Assembly (NCBI GenBank): GCA_016212885.1
Contig: JACRDO010000067.1
Coordinates: forward strand, 1 to 41,456
Origin: Elusimicrobiota bacterium
GTDB lineage: Bacteria > Elusimicrobiota > Elusimicrobia > UBA1565
Reading direction: 5' to 3'
DNA length: 41,456 nt
Shown here: positions 1 to 9,226 of the stretch, one piece after another
How the letters are laid out: every line of letters begins with the position of its first letter
Numbering within the stretch: position 1 is the first letter of the stretch
Position numbers and translations under genes: made by a program
The notes under the pieces: model-generated
Databases searched by the model: none
The model's input: only the letters and a program-made list of their open reading frames with translations
What the model was told of the DNA's origin: nothing

Positions 1-117
1 CAAGAACGTAAGGACTATATCGACAGGATTTTGAGCGGCCAAGCGGCCCAAGATGTCGAGGACTGGCGCGATATGCAACAAATCAACCCTGCGTTTAAGG
101 AATACTTCCAGAAATGA
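1..117 (+). CDS. 3' end of an unidentified protein (partial)
   Basis: An open frame runs from the first base of the window to a TGA at 115-117 and encodes the last 38 residues of a protein, rich in charged residues and Gln and ending in ...EYFQK. I do not recognise a family from so short a tail. Its stop overlaps the next start in an ATGA arrangement (114-117), so the two genes are probably translationally coupled. The base composition is clearly less GC-rich than the ribosomal genes downstream. The start lies outside the window. Confidence 0.55.
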   Translation, partial: QERKDYIDRILSGQAAQDVEDWRDMQQINPAFKEYFQK

Positions 118-695
118 TACAGGTCATGCCCCGACATTCCGAGATCATTTCAAGGCGTGTGATGCTCCTGGTCTTGTTCGCTTGTGTTTTATCCGGCTTC
201 TTGGTTTTTGAGGCGAAGGCGCACAGCGAAACTAAGGAAACACTCGACTCAAATCCGGCGTGCGCGCGGATTCGCACGAACGCAGCCCTGAGTGTGACGG
301 CCAGCACACGCAGCCTCAACATTACTTTGGTCAACAATGATCAAGTCCCTCTATGGGTCCCCCAGACCGAAGATACTTACAGGATCGGCGCCAAAACAAG
401 GGTAACAACCATCTGGTATGGGTATTTCCAGGAAGCATATCCCGGCCATATTAGTCTCCATTACGTAATTGAGCCAATGCGGAAGATCGGTCCAAAGCAA
501 ACGAATCATTGGACCTTCACTCCTTCGCCAGGTGCCCCATTCGATTCCCTGGTTCCTGGTTTTTTGGTTAGGGTCCGTATGCGTGTGGCGCTGAAGGCCT
601 TTGCAAGCGAGGGACGGGCGGGAATGAAGCGGTTGAACGCTCTTCTCGCGGAATCGTGCGTCATCGAGACATCGGCCAGGATGCCGTCGAAATAG
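114..695 (+). CDS. Small exported protein of unknown function
   Basis: A 193-residue protein. Residues about 14-36 form a hydrophobic segment after basic residues and end in an AKA-like site, so a Sec signal peptide is likely. The mature part is predicted mostly beta, with many Thr/Val/Trp residues and three Cys. I do not recognise a family. The start at 114 overlaps the upstream stop (ATGA); a second ATG at 126 would also preserve the signal peptide. The gene is less GC-rich than the rest of the window, which suggests recent acquisition or different selection. It sits where rplB would normally precede rpsS, but nothing in it resembles a ribosomal protein. Confidence 0.6.
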   Translation: MIQVMPRHSEIISRRVMLLVLFACVLSGFLVFEAKAHSETKETLDSNPACARIRTNAALSVTASTRSLNITLVNNDQVPLWVPQTEDTYRIGAKTRVTTIWYGYFQEAYPGHISLHYVIEPMRKIGPKQTNHWTFTPSPGAPFDSLVPGFLVRVRMRVALKAFASEGRAGMKRLNALLAESCVIETSARMPSK

Positions 696-709
696 CATGA
701 CCGAGGAAA

Positions 710-718
710 TGCGATAAT
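710..718 (+). promoter_or_regulatory. Possible extended -10 promoter for the rpsS operon
   Basis: The sequence TGC-GATAAT fits an extended -10 element (TGn plus a TATAAT-like hexamer), placed to start transcription near 725, about 27 nt before the rpsS ATG. No good -35 box is visible, which extended -10 promoters tolerate. A purine-rich Shine-Dalgarno (GGAGGAAAGAGG) follows at about 739-750. A promoter here would make sense because the ribosomal gene array begins at rpsS. Confidence 0.35.
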
Positions 719-751
719 GTTCGCGGCGGAGATTTCGGGAGGAAAGAGGAT

Positions 752-1039
752 ATGAGCCGCTCGACAAAGAAAGGGCCCTTCGTGGACCAGAACCTTCTGA
801 AGAGGGTTCAGAAGATGAACGAGGTCAGCGAGAAGAAGGTGGTCAAGGTGTGGTGCCGCTCCTGCACCATCATTCCGGAGTTCGTCGGCCACACCTTTGC
901 CGTCCACAACGGGCGGAAGTTCTTCCCGATCTACATCACCGAGCAGATGGTCGGGCACAAGCTCGGAGAGTTCGCTTTTACCAGGCTCTTCAAGGGGCAC
1001 GGCATGGCCCATACGAAGGAAGCCACGGAGCTCACATAA
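752..1039 (+). CDS. rpsS: 30S ribosomal protein S19
   Basis: A 95-residue protein starting [10 protein letters not shown], the characteristic S19 N-terminus, with the conserved core through [12 protein letters not shown] and GHKLGEFA. S19 binds the 30S head near 16S helix 42 with S13. A strong purine-rich ribosome-binding site precedes the ATG. The stop overlaps the rplV start (TAATG). In most bacteria rplB (L2) lies directly upstream; here an unrelated exported protein does, so the S10 operon is broken at this point. Confidence 0.97.
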   Translation: MSRSTKKGPFVDQNLLKRVQKMNEVSEKKVVKVWCRSCTIIPEFVGHTFAVHNGRKFFPIYITEQMVGHKLGEFAFTRLFKGHGMAHTKEATELT

Positions 1040-1389
1040 TGGAAGCCACCGCGCATGCAAGGTTTCAGAGATACGGGCCCCGGAAGGTCCGCCAGGTGCT
1101 GGATCAGATCCGAGGCAAATCCGTGGAGAAGGCGGAGGAGCTGCTGCCGGCCATCTCGCGCAGCGCCTGCGTGCTGGTCGGCAAGGCGCTGAAGTCGGCC
1201 ACGGCCAACCTGCAGCACCGGCTGGGGAAGGGCGTGGACCCGGGCACGATGTACGTCAAGGCGGCCTGGGTCGGCCAGGGCCCCATGGGGCATATGCGGC
1301 GCGTGATGCCGGCGCCCATGGGGCGGGCGATGACCTTCAAACGCAAGGTCTGCCATCTGACGATGGTCGTCTCGGACGAGAGGGGATAA
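1039..1389 (+). CDS. rplV: 50S ribosomal protein L22
   Basis: A 116-residue protein beginning [16 protein letters not shown], with the L22 pattern of helical core and the C-terminal hairpin (GPMGHMRRVMPAPMGRA) that lines the exit tunnel. The start is the ATG that overlaps the rpsS stop. Upstream in-frame starts inside rpsS are rejected because they have no L22 homology. L22 normally follows S19, as here. Confidence 0.95.
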   Translation: MEATAHARFQRYGPRKVRQVLDQIRGKSVEKAEELLPAISRSACVLVGKALKSATANLQHRLGKGVDPGTMYVKAAWVGQGPMGHMRRVMPAPMGRAMTFKRKVCHLTMVVSDERG

Positions 1390-1391
1390 CG

Positions 1392-2183
1392 ATGGGTCAG
1401 AAGATACATCCGAAATCCGTGCGCCTGGGCTACATCCAGGATTGGGAGTCGAAATGGTTCTCCTTGCGCGATATGCCGGCCCTGATCGGCGAGGACTACA
1501 AGATCCGCCGGCTCGTGCGCGACCGCTTCCGCCTGGCGGCCGTCTCCTGGATCGGCATCGAGCGGGCCGGCTCCTATCTGCACGTCCACATCCATACGGC
1601 GCGCCCCGGCGTCGTCATCGGCAAGCGCGGCGCGGACATCGAGGCCATCAAGAACCAGATCGAGGCCATGACGAAGCGCACGACCGTCATCAGCCCCAAG
1701 GAGATCAAGGAGCCGGAGCTCGATGCGCGGCTGGTGGCCGAGGCGATCGCCATGCAGCTCGAGCGGCGCATCGCGCATCGCCGGGCCATGAAGCGCTCGA
1801 TCGAGCGGACCATGCAGGCCGGGGCCCTCGGGATCAAGGTGGAGGTCAAGGGCCGCGTCGGCGGCGCCGAGATCGCCCGCCGCGAGTGGCTGCGGGAGGG
1901 GAGGGTGCCGCTCCATACCTTCTCGGCCGACATCGACTACGGCCAGATCGAGGCCAACACGACCAGCGGGACCATCGGGGTCAAGGTCTGGATCTACAGG
2001 AAGCAGTTCTTCGCGAAGACGCCCAAGGAGCTCCTCCAGCAGGCGCGCGAGGAGAGCCAGGGGAGCATGCCGGTCGAGATGGCCGCGGTGGCGGCGCCCC
2101 TGGGAGCCGCGAGCCCGGCTCCGGCGGCCGAGAGCGCAGCTGCGCCGGCCGCGGACGCCGCAAAGACGGCCCCGGAGCAATGA
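1392..2183 (+). CDS. rpsC: 30S ribosomal protein S3 with Ala/Pro-rich C-terminal tail
   Basis: A 263-residue protein starting [14 protein letters not shown] type-2 KH domain with the GKRG-type loop ([11 protein letters not shown]) lies around residues 60-110, followed by the S3 C-terminal domain ([13 protein letters not shown]). S3 lines the mRNA entry site. The last 40 or so residues are an Ala/Pro-rich low-complexity tail, longer than in typical S3. The ATG at 1392 lies 2 nt after the rplV stop; longer upstream frames overlap rplV and are not real. Confidence 0.95.
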   Translation: MGQKIHPKSVRLGYIQDWESKWFSLRDMPALIGEDYKIRRLVRDRFRLAAVSWIGIERAGSYLHVHIHTARPGVVIGKRGADIEAIKNQIEAMTKRTTVISPKEIKEPELDARLVAEAIAMQLERRIAHRRAMKRSIERTMQAGALGIKVEVKGRVGGAEIARREWLREGRVPLHTFSADIDYGQIEANTTSGTIGVKVWIYRKQFFAKTPKELLQQAREESQGSMPVEMAAVAAPLGAASPAPAAESAAAPAADAAKTAPEQ

Positions 2184-2184
2184 C

Positions 2185-2595
2185 ATGCTGATGCCTAAGC
2201 GCGTCAAGTACCGCAAGCCGCACAGCCATCCGCGCATCAAGGGCGTCGCAAAGCGCGGCACGGAGATCGTCTTCGGCGAGTACGCCCTGAAGGCGCTCGA
2301 GCCCAAGTGGATCACGGCGCGCCAGATCGAATCCGCCCGGACGGCGATCGCGCGCTTCATGAAGAAGGGCGGCAAGCTCTGGATCCGGATCTTCCCGGAC
2401 AAGGCGGTCACGAAGCACCCGGCGGAGACGCGCATGGGCAAGGGAAAGGGCGCGCCCGAGCATTGGGCGGCCGTGATCCGGCCCGGCCGGATCCTCTACG
2501 AGATCGGCGGCATGCAGGAGGAGGCGGCCAAGCACGCGCTGAGGCTGGCTTCCTATAAGCTGCCGATCCGGACGAAATTCGTCGCGCGGGATTAG
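2185..2595 (+). CDS. rplP: 50S ribosomal protein L16
   Basis: A 136-residue protein starting [13 protein letters not shown], the usual L16 N-terminus, with the conserved [22 protein letters not shown] segment that reaches towards the peptidyl-transferase and A-site region. The length is normal for the family. The start lies one base after the rpsC stop. L16 between S3 and L29 is the standard order. Confidence 0.97.
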   Translation: MLMPKRVKYRKPHSHPRIKGVAKRGTEIVFGEYALKALEPKWITARQIESARTAIARFMKKGGKLWIRIFPDKAVTKHPAETRMGKGKGAPEHWAAVIRPGRILYEIGGMQEEAAKHALRLASYKLPIRTKFVARD

Positions 2596-2599
2596 TCTG

Positions 2600-2794
2600 A
2601 TGAAGATCAAGGACAAGGAAGCGAAGAAGAATCTTTCCGCGGAGGAGCTACGAGCGGAGCTGCTGCGGCTGAAGGAGAAGCGGTTCAAGCTGCGGATCAA
2701 GCATAAGGTGACTCCGCTGACCAATCCGTTGGAACTGCGCAGCCTCCGCCGCGACATCGCGCGGCTGAAGACCTGGATCCGCGAGAAGTTATAG
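2600..2794 (+). CDS. rpmC: 50S ribosomal protein L29
   Basis: A 64-residue, almost entirely alpha-helical protein ([20 protein letters not shown]...) with the two-helix pattern of L29, which sits at the tunnel exit next to L23. The size and the position between rplP and rpsQ are those of rpmC. It ends in TAG. Confidence 0.93.
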   Translation: MKIKDKEAKKNLSAEELRAELLRLKEKRFKLRIKHKVTPLTNPLELRSLRRDIARLKTWIREKL

Positions 2795-2823
2795 GGAACA
2801 ACCCGGTTTAGGAGACGACTGTT

Positions 2824-3162
2824 ATGGCCACGGCAACGAAGAACGAGACGGCTGGCCCGGAGCGCGGACGCAGGCATCTGTTCCAAGGCACCGTCGTTTC
2901 GGACAAGACGGACAAGACGCGCGTCGTCATGGTCGAGCGGCAGGTCCGCCACGCGCTCTACGAGAAGATCCAGCGCAAGCGCTCGAAATTCTACGTCCAC
3001 GACGAGCGCAACGAGTCCCGCGTCGGGGACTTCGTCGAGATCGTAGGGACGAGGCCGCTTTCGAGGCTCAAGCGCTGGCGGCTGGCGCGGATCGTCAAGT
3101 CTGCGCCGAGATCCGCGTCCGCCAAGACCGTGGCCCATGCGCCGCAAGAGGGCGAGGCATGA
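2824..3162 (+). CDS. rpsQ: 30S ribosomal protein S17 with terminal extensions
   Basis: A 112-residue protein. The S17 OB-fold core ([46 protein letters not shown]) lies at about residues 20-95. An N-terminal stretch of about 18 residues and an Ala-rich C-terminal stretch lengthen it beyond the usual 80-90 residues. The ATG at 2824 has a GGAGACG purine-rich site upstream. The stop overlaps the rplN start in an ATGA. Confidence 0.93.
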   Translation: MATATKNETAGPERGRRHLFQGTVVSDKTDKTRVVMVERQVRHALYEKIQRKRSKFYVHDERNESRVGDFVEIVGTRPLSRLKRWRLARIVKSAPRSASAKTVAHAPQEGEA

Positions 3163-3527
3163 TCCAGCTTCGGACCATCCTGAACGTCGCGGATAACTCG
3201 GGGGCCCGGAAGCTGCAGTGCTTCAAGGTCCTCGGCGGCCACCACCGGCGCTATGCGTCGCTGGGGGACATCGTCGTCTGCTCGGTTCGGGACGCCATCC
3301 CGCATGCGGCGATCAAGAAAGGAGAGGTGGTGAAGGCCGTCATCATCCGGATCCATCAGAACCACATGCGCAGGGACGGCTCCTACGTCCGGTTCGACGA
3401 CAACGCCGCGTGCGTTATCGACGAAAACAACGAGCCGAAAGGGACGCGGGTCTTCGGCCCCGTCGCGCGCGAGCTGCGCGAAAAGGAGTTCCTCAAGCTC
3501 ATCTCGCTTGCGCCGGAGGTCGTCTGA
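3159..3527 (+). CDS. rplN: 50S ribosomal protein L14
   Basis: A 122-residue protein starting [21 protein letters not shown], the near-invariant L14 N-terminus, with [14 protein letters not shown] near the C-terminus. The length is exactly typical. It overlaps the rpsQ stop by 4 nt, indicating coupled translation. L14 contributes to intersubunit bridges and binds the silencing factor RsfS in bacteria that have it. Confidence 0.97.
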   Translation: MIQLRTILNVADNSGARKLQCFKVLGGHHRRYASLGDIVVCSVRDAIPHAAIKKGEVVKAVIIRIHQNHMRRDGSYVRFDDNAACVIDENNEPKGTRVFGPVARELREKEFLKLISLAPEVV

Positions 3528-3531
3528 GGCC

Positions 3532-3852
3532 ATGGCAAAGCTGAAGATCAAGAAGAAGGACACGGTGCTGGTGCTCAGCGGCAAGGACAAGGGCCGCAAA
3601 GGCGAAGTGCTCAGGGTGTATCCGGACGGTGCGCGCGTGCTCATCGCGAAGGTCAACATGACGACGAAGCACGCCAAGCCCCGTCCGCCCGCGCAGCCCG
3701 GCGGCATCCAGAAGCGGGAAGCCCCGATCCACATCTCCAAGGTCATGCTGGTCTGCTCCAAGTGCGAGCAGGCCGTCCGGCCGAAGCTCGACAAGCTGGC
3801 CAGCGGAGAGCGCGTGCGCGTATGCCGCAACTGCGGCGAGGTGGTTCTCTGA
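3532..3852 (+). CDS. rplX: 50S ribosomal protein L24, zinc-binding form
   Basis: A 106-residue protein starting [21 protein letters not shown], the KOW motif of L24. The C-terminal part carries two CxxC pairs (C75/C78 and C98/C101), a zinc ribbon seen in the C+ form of the protein. L24 is an early assembly initiator of the 50S subunit. The ATG at 3532 is chosen over an earlier in-frame start inside rplN because the family begins here. Confidence 0.95.
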   Translation: MAKLKIKKKDTVLVLSGKDKGRKGEVLRVYPDGARVLIAKVNMTTKHAKPRPPAQPGGIQKREAPIHISKVMLVCSKCEQAVRPKLDKLASGERVRVCRNCGEVVL

Positions 3853-3853
3853 T

Positions 3854-4564
3854 ATGGCGGAGAAGGAAAAAGAGAAGGAAAAGGCGAAGCAGCAGCAGAA
3901 GCCCGCGGCGAAGCAGCAAAAGCCGGCGCAGAAAGGCGAGGCCAAGCCCAAGGCCGCGCCGGTCAAGGCCGTCATCGAGAAGCCGGCGGAGGCCCCCAGG
4001 CTCAAGCGGCGATTCTTCGATGAGATCGTGCCGGCCATGATGGACGAGCGCGGATATGAGAACGTCTTCGAGGTGCCGCGCTTGAAGAAGATCGTCATCA
4101 ACATGGGCGTCTCGGAGGCCAAAGAAAACATCCAGGCCCTGGATGCGGCCCGGGACGATTTGATCGTGATCGCCGGCCAGATGCCGCAGGTGCGCCGTGC
4201 GAAGAAGTCGATCTCGAATTTCAAGCTGCGCGAAGGCATGCCGATCGGCCTGAGGGTGACCCTGCGCGGCGACCGGATGTACGAGTTCATAGATCGGCTC
4301 ATCGCGATGGCTGTCCCCCGCATCCGAGACTTCCGGGGCCTTGAGCCGCGCGGGTTCGACGGCCGGGGAAACTACAACCTAGGCCTGCGCGAGCAGTTGA
4401 TCTTCCCCGAGATCAACCTGGAGAAGGTCGGCAAGACGCGCGGCATGAACGTCACCTTCGTGACGAGCGCCAAGAGCGACGAGGAGGGTTTTGACCTGCT
4501 CGACAAGCTCGGAATGCCGTTCAAGAGGCCTGCGAAGCAGGCCAAAGAGGCGAAGCCGGCTTAA
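3854..4564 (+). CDS. rplE: 50S ribosomal protein L5 with low-complexity N-terminal extension
   Basis: A 236-residue protein. The L5 core begins near residue 50 ([51 protein letters not shown]) and has normal length. Before it lies about 50 residues of almost pure Lys/Glu/Ala/Gln/Pro. The frame opens with an ATG one base after the rplX stop, so the extension is probably translated. L5 binds 5S rRNA and contacts the P-site tRNA. The extension has no family motif; it resembles the tails seen on other ribosomal proteins in this window. Confidence 0.93.
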   Translation: MAEKEKEKEKAKQQQKPAAKQQKPAQKGEAKPKAAPVKAVIEKPAEAPRLKRRFFDEIVPAMMDERGYENVFEVPRLKKIVINMGVSEAKENIQALDAARDDLIVIAGQMPQVRRAKKSISNFKLREGMPIGLRVTLRGDRMYEFIDRLIAMAVPRIRDFRGLEPRGFDGRGNYNLGLREQLIFPEINLEKVGKTRGMNVTFVTSAKSDEEGFDLLDKLGMPFKRPAKQAKEAKPA

Positions 4565-4583
4565 GCCGGGCTGAGGATCCGAT

Positions 4584-4769
4584 ATGGCGACAATCGCATG
4601 GGTTGCAAAGATGAAGAAGCCTCAGAAGTTCGCGGTGCGCTACCGCAACCGCTGCCAGCTCTGCGGCCGGCCGCGCGCCTACATCCGCGACTTCGGGCTT
4701 TGCCGGATCTGTTTCAGGAAGATGGCCCACCGCGGGCAGATTCCCGGCGTGACGAAATCTTCGTGGTGA
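4584..4769 (+). CDS. rpsN: 30S ribosomal protein S14, short zinc-binding type
   Basis: A 61-residue protein of the short S14 type (rpsZ-like). Four cysteines in two CxxC pairs (C24/C27 and C40/C43) form the zinc site, and the C-terminus PGVTKSSW is the family signature. It assembles into the 30S head. Position between rplE and rpsH is standard. Confidence 0.96.
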   Translation: MATIAWVAKMKKPQKFAVRYRNRCQLCGRPRAYIRDFGLCRICFRKMAHRGQIPGVTKSSW

Positions 4770-4785
4770 GCTTGGGAGCATCGAA

Positions 4786-5178
4786 ATGGACCCCATTGCA
4801 GACTTTTTGACCCGCATCCGCAACGCCAACCTGCGGCAGAAGGATCGAATCGACGTTCCGCTATCGAACTTGAAGGCCGAGATCGCCCGGATCCTCAAGG
4901 ACGAGGGATTCATCGCGAACTACAAGACGATCTTCAACGAGAAGCGCTTCGGCACGCTGAGGGTTTTCCTGAAGTATTCGCCGACTAAAGAAGCCGTCAT
5001 CCGGGGCATCAAGCGCGTTTCCCGTCCCGGGCTGAGGATCTACCGCTCTTATAGCGACATCCCGCGCGTTCGGGGGGGCTTCGCGGTGACGATTCTTACG
5101 ACGCCGAAGGGGCTTCTGACGGACAGGCAGGCCCGCGAGAAGAAGGTCGGCGGCGAAGTGCTGTGCCAGGTATGGTAG
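4786..5178 (+). CDS. rpsH: 30S ribosomal protein S8
   Basis: A 130-residue protein starting MDPIADFLTRIRNAN, with the conserved C-terminal RVRGGFAVTILTTPKGLLTDRQAR that binds 16S helix 21. The length is typical. In E. coli S8 is the translational repressor of the spc operon; whether that control exists here cannot be seen. Confidence 0.96.
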   Translation: MDPIADFLTRIRNANLRQKDRIDVPLSNLKAEIARILKDEGFIANYKTIFNEKRFGTLRVFLKYSPTKEAVIRGIKRVSRPGLRIYRSYSDIPRVRGGFAVTILTTPKGLLTDRQAREKKVGGEVLCQVW

Positions 5179-5188
5179 AGGAGGGCGT

Positions 5189-5770
5189 ATGAGCCGTGTC
5201 GGCAGGCAACCGATTGCGATTCCAGAGGGTGTGGAAGTCGCCCTATCCGGGACGATAGTCCGAGTCAAGGGCCCGGGCGGGGAGCTTTCTTTCCAGCTGC
5301 CGCCGGTCGTGCAGGCGGAGAAGAAGGACGACAGCCTCCTGCTGAAGGCCGATGATTCAGACCCCGGCGTGCGGGCGCTCTACGGAACGGCCCGCACCCG
5401 GGTCGCGAACATGGTCCACGGAGTCAAGACCGGGTTCAGCAAGGCCATCGTCATCGAAGGACTCGGATTCAAGGCTGAGCCGGAGGGGGAGAAGCTGATG
5501 CTGAGCATCGGCTATTCGCATCGCGTCGCTTTCCCCGTGCCGAAGGGCATCAAAGTCGGGGTGGACAAGAAGCAGACGACGATCTCCTTAAGCGGCGCAG
5601 ACAAGGAGCTTGTCGGTGAGACCGCCGCCCGCCTGAGGGCCCTGCGGCCGCCGGAGCCCTATAAGGGCACTGGGATCCGGTATCAGGGCGAGAGGATCCA
5701 GCGCAAGGCCGGCAAGACGGCGGCAGGCGCCGGGGTCGGCGTCGCCGGCGCCGCCGGCGTGAAGAAGTGA
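5189..5770 (+). CDS. rplF: 50S ribosomal protein L6
   Basis: A 193-residue protein starting [17 protein letters not shown]. It has the two repeated L6 domains and the conserved [15 protein letters not shown] near residue 150. After the usual end it carries about 18 extra Ala/Gly/Val residues before the stop. A GAGGAGGG ribosome-binding site precedes the ATG. Confidence 0.95.
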   Translation: MSRVGRQPIAIPEGVEVALSGTIVRVKGPGGELSFQLPPVVQAEKKDDSLLLKADDSDPGVRALYGTARTRVANMVHGVKTGFSKAIVIEGLGFKAEPEGEKLMLSIGYSHRVAFPVPKGIKVGVDKKQTTISLSGADKELVGETAARLRALRPPEPYKGTGIRYQGERIQRKAGKTAAGAGVGVAGAAGVKK

Positions 5771-5798
5771 TCTTGATTCAACGGGAAGGTTTTGCGCC

Positions 5799-6167
5799 AT
5801 GAAAGACAAGCTGGCTCGATACGAATTCCGCAAGCGGCGCGTGCGCGAGGGCGTCCGCCGCTGCTCCAGCGGGCTGCCGAGGCTCAGCATCCAGCGCTCG
5901 CTCAAGTATTTCTACGCGCAGGTGATCGACGATGGGAAAGGCCGGACCCTCGCCTACGCAACCAGCAAGCCGGAGAAGGGCGCCGCCCAGGATGCGCGGC
6001 ATTGCCGTAAGAGCGTGGCGGACGCGAAGGCGCTCGGCAAGCTCATCGCGGAGCGCGCTCTCAAGGCCGGGGTCGAGAAGGTCGTCTTCGACCGCGGAGG
6101 CCGCTTGTACCACGGACGCATCAAGGCTCTCGCCGACGCGGCGAGAGAAGCCGGACTGAAGTTCTAG
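5799..6167 (+). CDS. rplR: 50S ribosomal protein L18
   Basis: A 122-residue protein with a basic N-terminus ([14 protein letters not shown]), [18 protein letters not shown], and the C-terminal [26 protein letters not shown] motif of L18, which binds 5S rRNA with L5. The gene lies between rplF and rpsE, as usual. Confidence 0.95.
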   Translation: MKDKLARYEFRKRRVREGVRRCSSGLPRLSIQRSLKYFYAQVIDDGKGRTLAYATSKPEKGAAQDARHCRKSVADAKALGKLIAERALKAGVEKVVFDRGGRLYHGRIKALADAAREAGLKF

Positions 6168-6176
6168 GAGATTGAA

Positions 6177-6761
6177 ATGCCAGAGAACACTCAACCCTCT
6201 TCCCAGGCGCCCGCGGCCCCGCCGGCCGCCGCCCCGCAATTCCCGCAGGAAGTCCGCCGGGGCCCGCGCGGACGCCGGCCCCGCGTCGACGACCCGGAGA
6301 TGGCGGGCCTCAAGGAGACGGTCGTCGCCATCAACCGCGTCGCCAAGGTCGTTAAAGGCGGCAAGCGCTTTTCCTTCGGCGCCCTGGTCGTCGTGGGCGA
6401 CATGAAGGGCAGGGTAGGCTTTGGTCTGGGAAAGGCCAAGGACGTCCAGCTCTCGATCCAGAAAGGCTCCCAGCGCGCCCGCAAGAGCATGATTCATTTC
6501 GCTCTCGTCCATGATACGATTCCGCACGAGATCGTCGGGCGCTGGGGCGCGGGAAAGGTATGGATGAAGCCCGCGGCCCCGGGCACCGGCGTCATCGCGG
6601 GAGGCGGTGTGCGCGCCTTGCTGGAGGCGGCGGGCGTCAAGAACATCCTCACGAAGAGCTTGGGGAGCTCCAACAACTTCAGCGTGATCTATGCGACGAT
6701 GCAGGCGCTTAGGGGGCTTCGCACGCGCGAGGAGACCATGAAGCTGAGGGGGCGCGGATGA
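6177..6761 (+). CDS. rpsE: 30S ribosomal protein S5 with low-complexity N-terminal extension
   Basis: A 194-residue protein. The first 40 or so residues are Pro/Ala/Gln-rich and then Arg-rich. The S5 core follows: [20 protein letters not shown] (double-stranded-RNA-binding-like domain), [13 protein letters not shown], and the C-terminal [15 protein letters not shown]5 helps decoding fidelity and mRNA unwinding. The stop overlaps the rplO start (ATGA); there is no rpmD between them, unlike many spc operons. Confidence 0.94.
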   Translation: MPENTQPSSQAPAAPPAAAPQFPQEVRRGPRGRRPRVDDPEMAGLKETVVAINRVAKVVKGGKRFSFGALVVVGDMKGRVGFGLGKAKDVQLSIQKGSQRARKSMIHFALVHDTIPHEIVGRWGAGKVWMKPAAPGTGVIAGGGVRALLEAAGVKNILTKSLGSSNNFSVIYATMQALRGLRTREETMKLRGRG

Positions 6762-7225
6762 CAGAGCAGAAGAGGATCGGTTTGGAGTCTCTTTCACCGG
6801 CGCCCGGCTCGCGCAAGAGATCGAAGCGCATCGGCATGGGCCTGGGATCAGGGCACGGCAAGACCGCGACACGGGGCCATAAGGGCCAGGCCTCCCGCTC
6901 GGGCGACGGCAAGATGATCGGCTTCGAGGGCGGCCAGACCCCGATGCTGCGGCGCATCCCCAAGAGGGGATTCAAGAACACGCCCTTCCGCACCCGCTAT
7001 CAGATCGTCGACGTCGGCGACCTCGCCCGCGTCTTCAAGAATCAGACGGAGGTCACCCTGGAGGCGATGAGGGTCCACGGGCTCGTCGGCGCTCGGGCGC
7101 CCGTCAAGATCCTCGGCGACGGAGATCTCTCCAAGGCCCTGAAGGTGCAGGCGCATGCGTTCTCAAAGAGCGCCGAAGAGAAGATCAAGAAGGCCGGGGG
7201 CAGCACGGAGACCGCCGAACGATGA
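6758..7225 (+). CDS. rplO: 50S ribosomal protein L15
   Basis: A 155-residue protein with the L15 signature: basic, Gly-rich N-terminus ([21 protein letters not shown]), [17 protein letters not shown], and a C-terminal domain with [13 protein letters not shown]. The start overlaps rpsE and the stop overlaps secY, so translation is probably coupled through all three genes. Confidence 0.96.
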   Translation: MTEQKRIGLESLSPAPGSRKRSKRIGMGLGSGHGKTATRGHKGQASRSGDGKMIGFEGGQTPMLRRIPKRGFKNTPFRTRYQIVDVGDLARVFKNQTEVTLEAMRVHGLVGARAPVKILGDGDLSKALKVQAHAFSKSAEEKIKKAGGSTETAER

Positions 7226-8553
7226 TCCAAAAAATCACGGATATCTTTGAAATCCCGGACCTGCGCAAGAGGGTGCTCTTCACCCTCGCCTGCCTCGCCC
7301 TTTACCGCGTCGGCGCGGCGATCCCGATCCCCGGCATCAACGGGGAGGCGCTGCGCGCGATGTTCCAGGCGCAGGCCAGCACCCTGCTCGGGATCTTGAA
7401 CATCTTCTCGGGGGGCGCGCTCGGCCAGTTCTCGATCTTCTCCATGGGCGTCATGCCCTACATCAACGCCTCGATCATCATGAGCCTGCTGCAGGGGGCG
7501 CACGTCCTCCCCTACCTGGATCGGCTCCATAAGGAAGGGGAGCTCGGCCGCCGCAAGCTCAACCAGCTGACGCGCTACTTCACGCTGCTGCTGGCCGCCT
7601 TCCAGTCCTTCGGCTTGACGATCATGATCTCGAAGATGCCCACCCACTCCGACATCCCGGTCGTCTCCAACCCGACGGCGTTCTTCTATTTCGTGACCGT
7701 CCTGACGCTGACGGCCGGGACCATCTTCATCATGTGGCTGGGCGAGCAGGTGACGGAGCAGGGCATCGGCAACGGGGTGTCGCTGATCATCTTCGCCGGC
7801 ATCGTGGAGCGCATCCCCGGCGCCTCCGTCGGGCTCATCCAGCTGGTGAAGGCGGAGGAGATCGGGCTGATCAGGGCTTTGCTCATCGTCGCGTTCGTCC
7901 TGGCCGTGGTCCTCAGCGTCGTTTGGGTCGAAACGGCCCAGAGGAAGATCCCCGTCCAATACGCCAAGCGCGTCGTAGGCCGGAAGATGTACGGCGGGGC
8001 CTCGAGCTTCCTGCCGCTCAAGGTGGACCAGAGCGGCGTCATCGCCGTGATCTTCGCCGTCAGCCTCATGGCTGTTCCGATGACGGTCACCCAGTTCACG
8101 CCGAACTCGCCGTGGGCTCAGAAGATCATGGGGTTCCTCAACGGGGGAAATCCCCTCTACGAGGCGGTCTATGCCGCCTTCATCATCTTCTTCTGCTATT
8201 TCTATAACTCCGTCAGCATCAACCCGACGGACCTCGCCGAGAACATGAAGAAATCCGGCGGCTTCGTTCCGGGCATCCGTCCGGGCGATCCGACGGCGAA
8301 ATACGTCGAGTGGGTCCTCGACCGGATCACCCTGGGCGGGGCCCTCTTCGTGGCGGCGGTCGCGGTCCTCCCTTCTCTTCTGCGCCACGTCTACAACGTG
8401 CCGTTCTATCTGGGGGGCACCTCCCTGCTCATCGTCGTGGGCGTCGCGCTGGATACCATGGGGCAGCTCGAGGCGCACCTCATCATGCGCCATTATGAGG
8501 GGTTCCTCAAGAGCGGCCGCATCCGGCAGAGGTGGTTCAATGTCGGCAGCTAA
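7222..8553 (+). CDS. secY: Protein translocase subunit SecY
   Basis: A 443-residue, ten-helix membrane protein that forms the Sec channel. It begins [22 protein letters not shown], with the RVGAAIPIPGIN motif near residue 30, GVMPYINASIIM in helix 2, and the conserved cytoplasmic loop NPTDLAENMKKSGGFVPGIRPG near residue 335. The length is typical. It overlaps rplO by 4 nt and adk by 14 nt, the common spc order secY-adk-map. Confidence 0.97.
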   Translation: MIQKITDIFEIPDLRKRVLFTLACLALYRVGAAIPIPGINGEALRAMFQAQASTLLGILNIFSGGALGQFSIFSMGVMPYINASIIMSLLQGAHVLPYLDRLHKEGELGRRKLNQLTRYFTLLLAAFQSFGLTIMISKMPTHSDIPVVSNPTAFFYFVTVLTLTAGTIFIMWLGEQVTEQGIGNGVSLIIFAGIVERIPGASVGLIQLVKAEEIGLIRALLIVAFVLAVVLSVVWVETAQRKIPVQYAKRVVGRKMYGGASSFLPLKVDQSGVIAVIFAVSLMAVPMTVTQFTPNSPWAQKIMGFLNGGNPLYEAVYAAFIIFFCYFYNSVSINPTDLAENMKKSGGFVPGIRPGDPTAKYVEWVLDRITLGGALFVAAVAVLPSLLRHVYNVPFYLGGTSLLIVVGVALDTMGQLEAHLIMRHYEGFLKSGRIRQRWFNVGS

Positions 8554-9226
8554 TCTGCGCATCGTCTTGCTCGGCTGTCCGGGGGCCGGAAAAGGCACCC
8601 AGGCGAGCGCCCTCTGCGGGCGCTACGGCCTCGCCCATGTCGCGACCGGCGATCTGTTCCGCGCCGAGGTCGCCGCGAAGACGGCGCTCGGCCTGAAGGT
8701 CTCCGATTACATGAAGCGGGGCGTGCTGGTGCCCGACGAGACCGTCAACGAAATGGTCGCGGGAAAGCTGGGCTCGCTCTCCGGGGGCTGGCTGCTCGAC
8801 GGGTTCCCGCGAACGCTCTCGCAAGCCCAGGAGCTCGACAAGGCCATGAAGGCCGGGGGCGGCCGGATCGATCTGATCCTCAATCTGCGGATGCCGCCGG
8901 AGGAGGTCGTGCGGCGGATGGCCGGCCGGCGCTCCTGCCCGGCCTGCGGCGAGGTCTACAATATCGAGAGCCGGCCGCCGAAAATCGAGGGGAAATGCGA
9001 CAAGTGCGCAGGCCCCCTCCTGCAGCGCGAAGACGACAAGGATGCGACTGTCCGCAAGCGGCTGATGGTGTATGAGGATTTAACCCGGCCGCTGGCGGCC
9101 TACTACAGGTCCGAGGGGGCCTTCGAGGAAGTGGACGGCAGCCTGCCGGCCGATGAGGTCACGCAGGGCGCGGCCCGCATCATCGACCGCCTCCTGGCTG
9201 GACGGAGCGGCTTTTCGGCGGGATGA
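8540..9226 (+). CDS. adk: Adenylate kinase, zinc-lid type
   Basis: A 228-residue enzyme interconverting ATP + AMP and 2 ADP. The P-loop GCPGAGKGT lies at residues 12-20, the AMP-binding TGDLFR at 37-42, and DGFPRT at 87-92. The lid carries four cysteines (C133, C136, C153, C156), so it is the long zinc-binding form. The ATG at 8540 lies inside the secY 3' end with AGAGGTGG upstream; an earlier in-frame start has no homology. The stop overlaps map. Confidence 0.96.
   Translation: MSAANLRIVLLGCPGAGKGTQASALCGRYGLAHVATGDLFRAEVAAKTALGLKVSDYMKRGVLVPDETVNEMVAGKLGSLSGGWLLDGFPRTLSQAQELDKAMKAGGGRIDLILNLRMPPEEVVRRMAGRRSCPACGEVYNIESRPPKIEGKCDKCAGPLLQREDDKDATVRKRLMVYEDLTRPLAAYYRSEGAFEEVDGSLPADEVTQGAARIIDRLLAGRSGFSAG

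Noticed and set aside
7042-8598. Long minus-strand open frames opposite secY, rpsC, PBP2 and other genes
   Set aside because: These are shadows caused by high GC at third codon positions; their products are His/Arg/Asp-rich with no family motifs, and the opposite strand encodes clear proteins.
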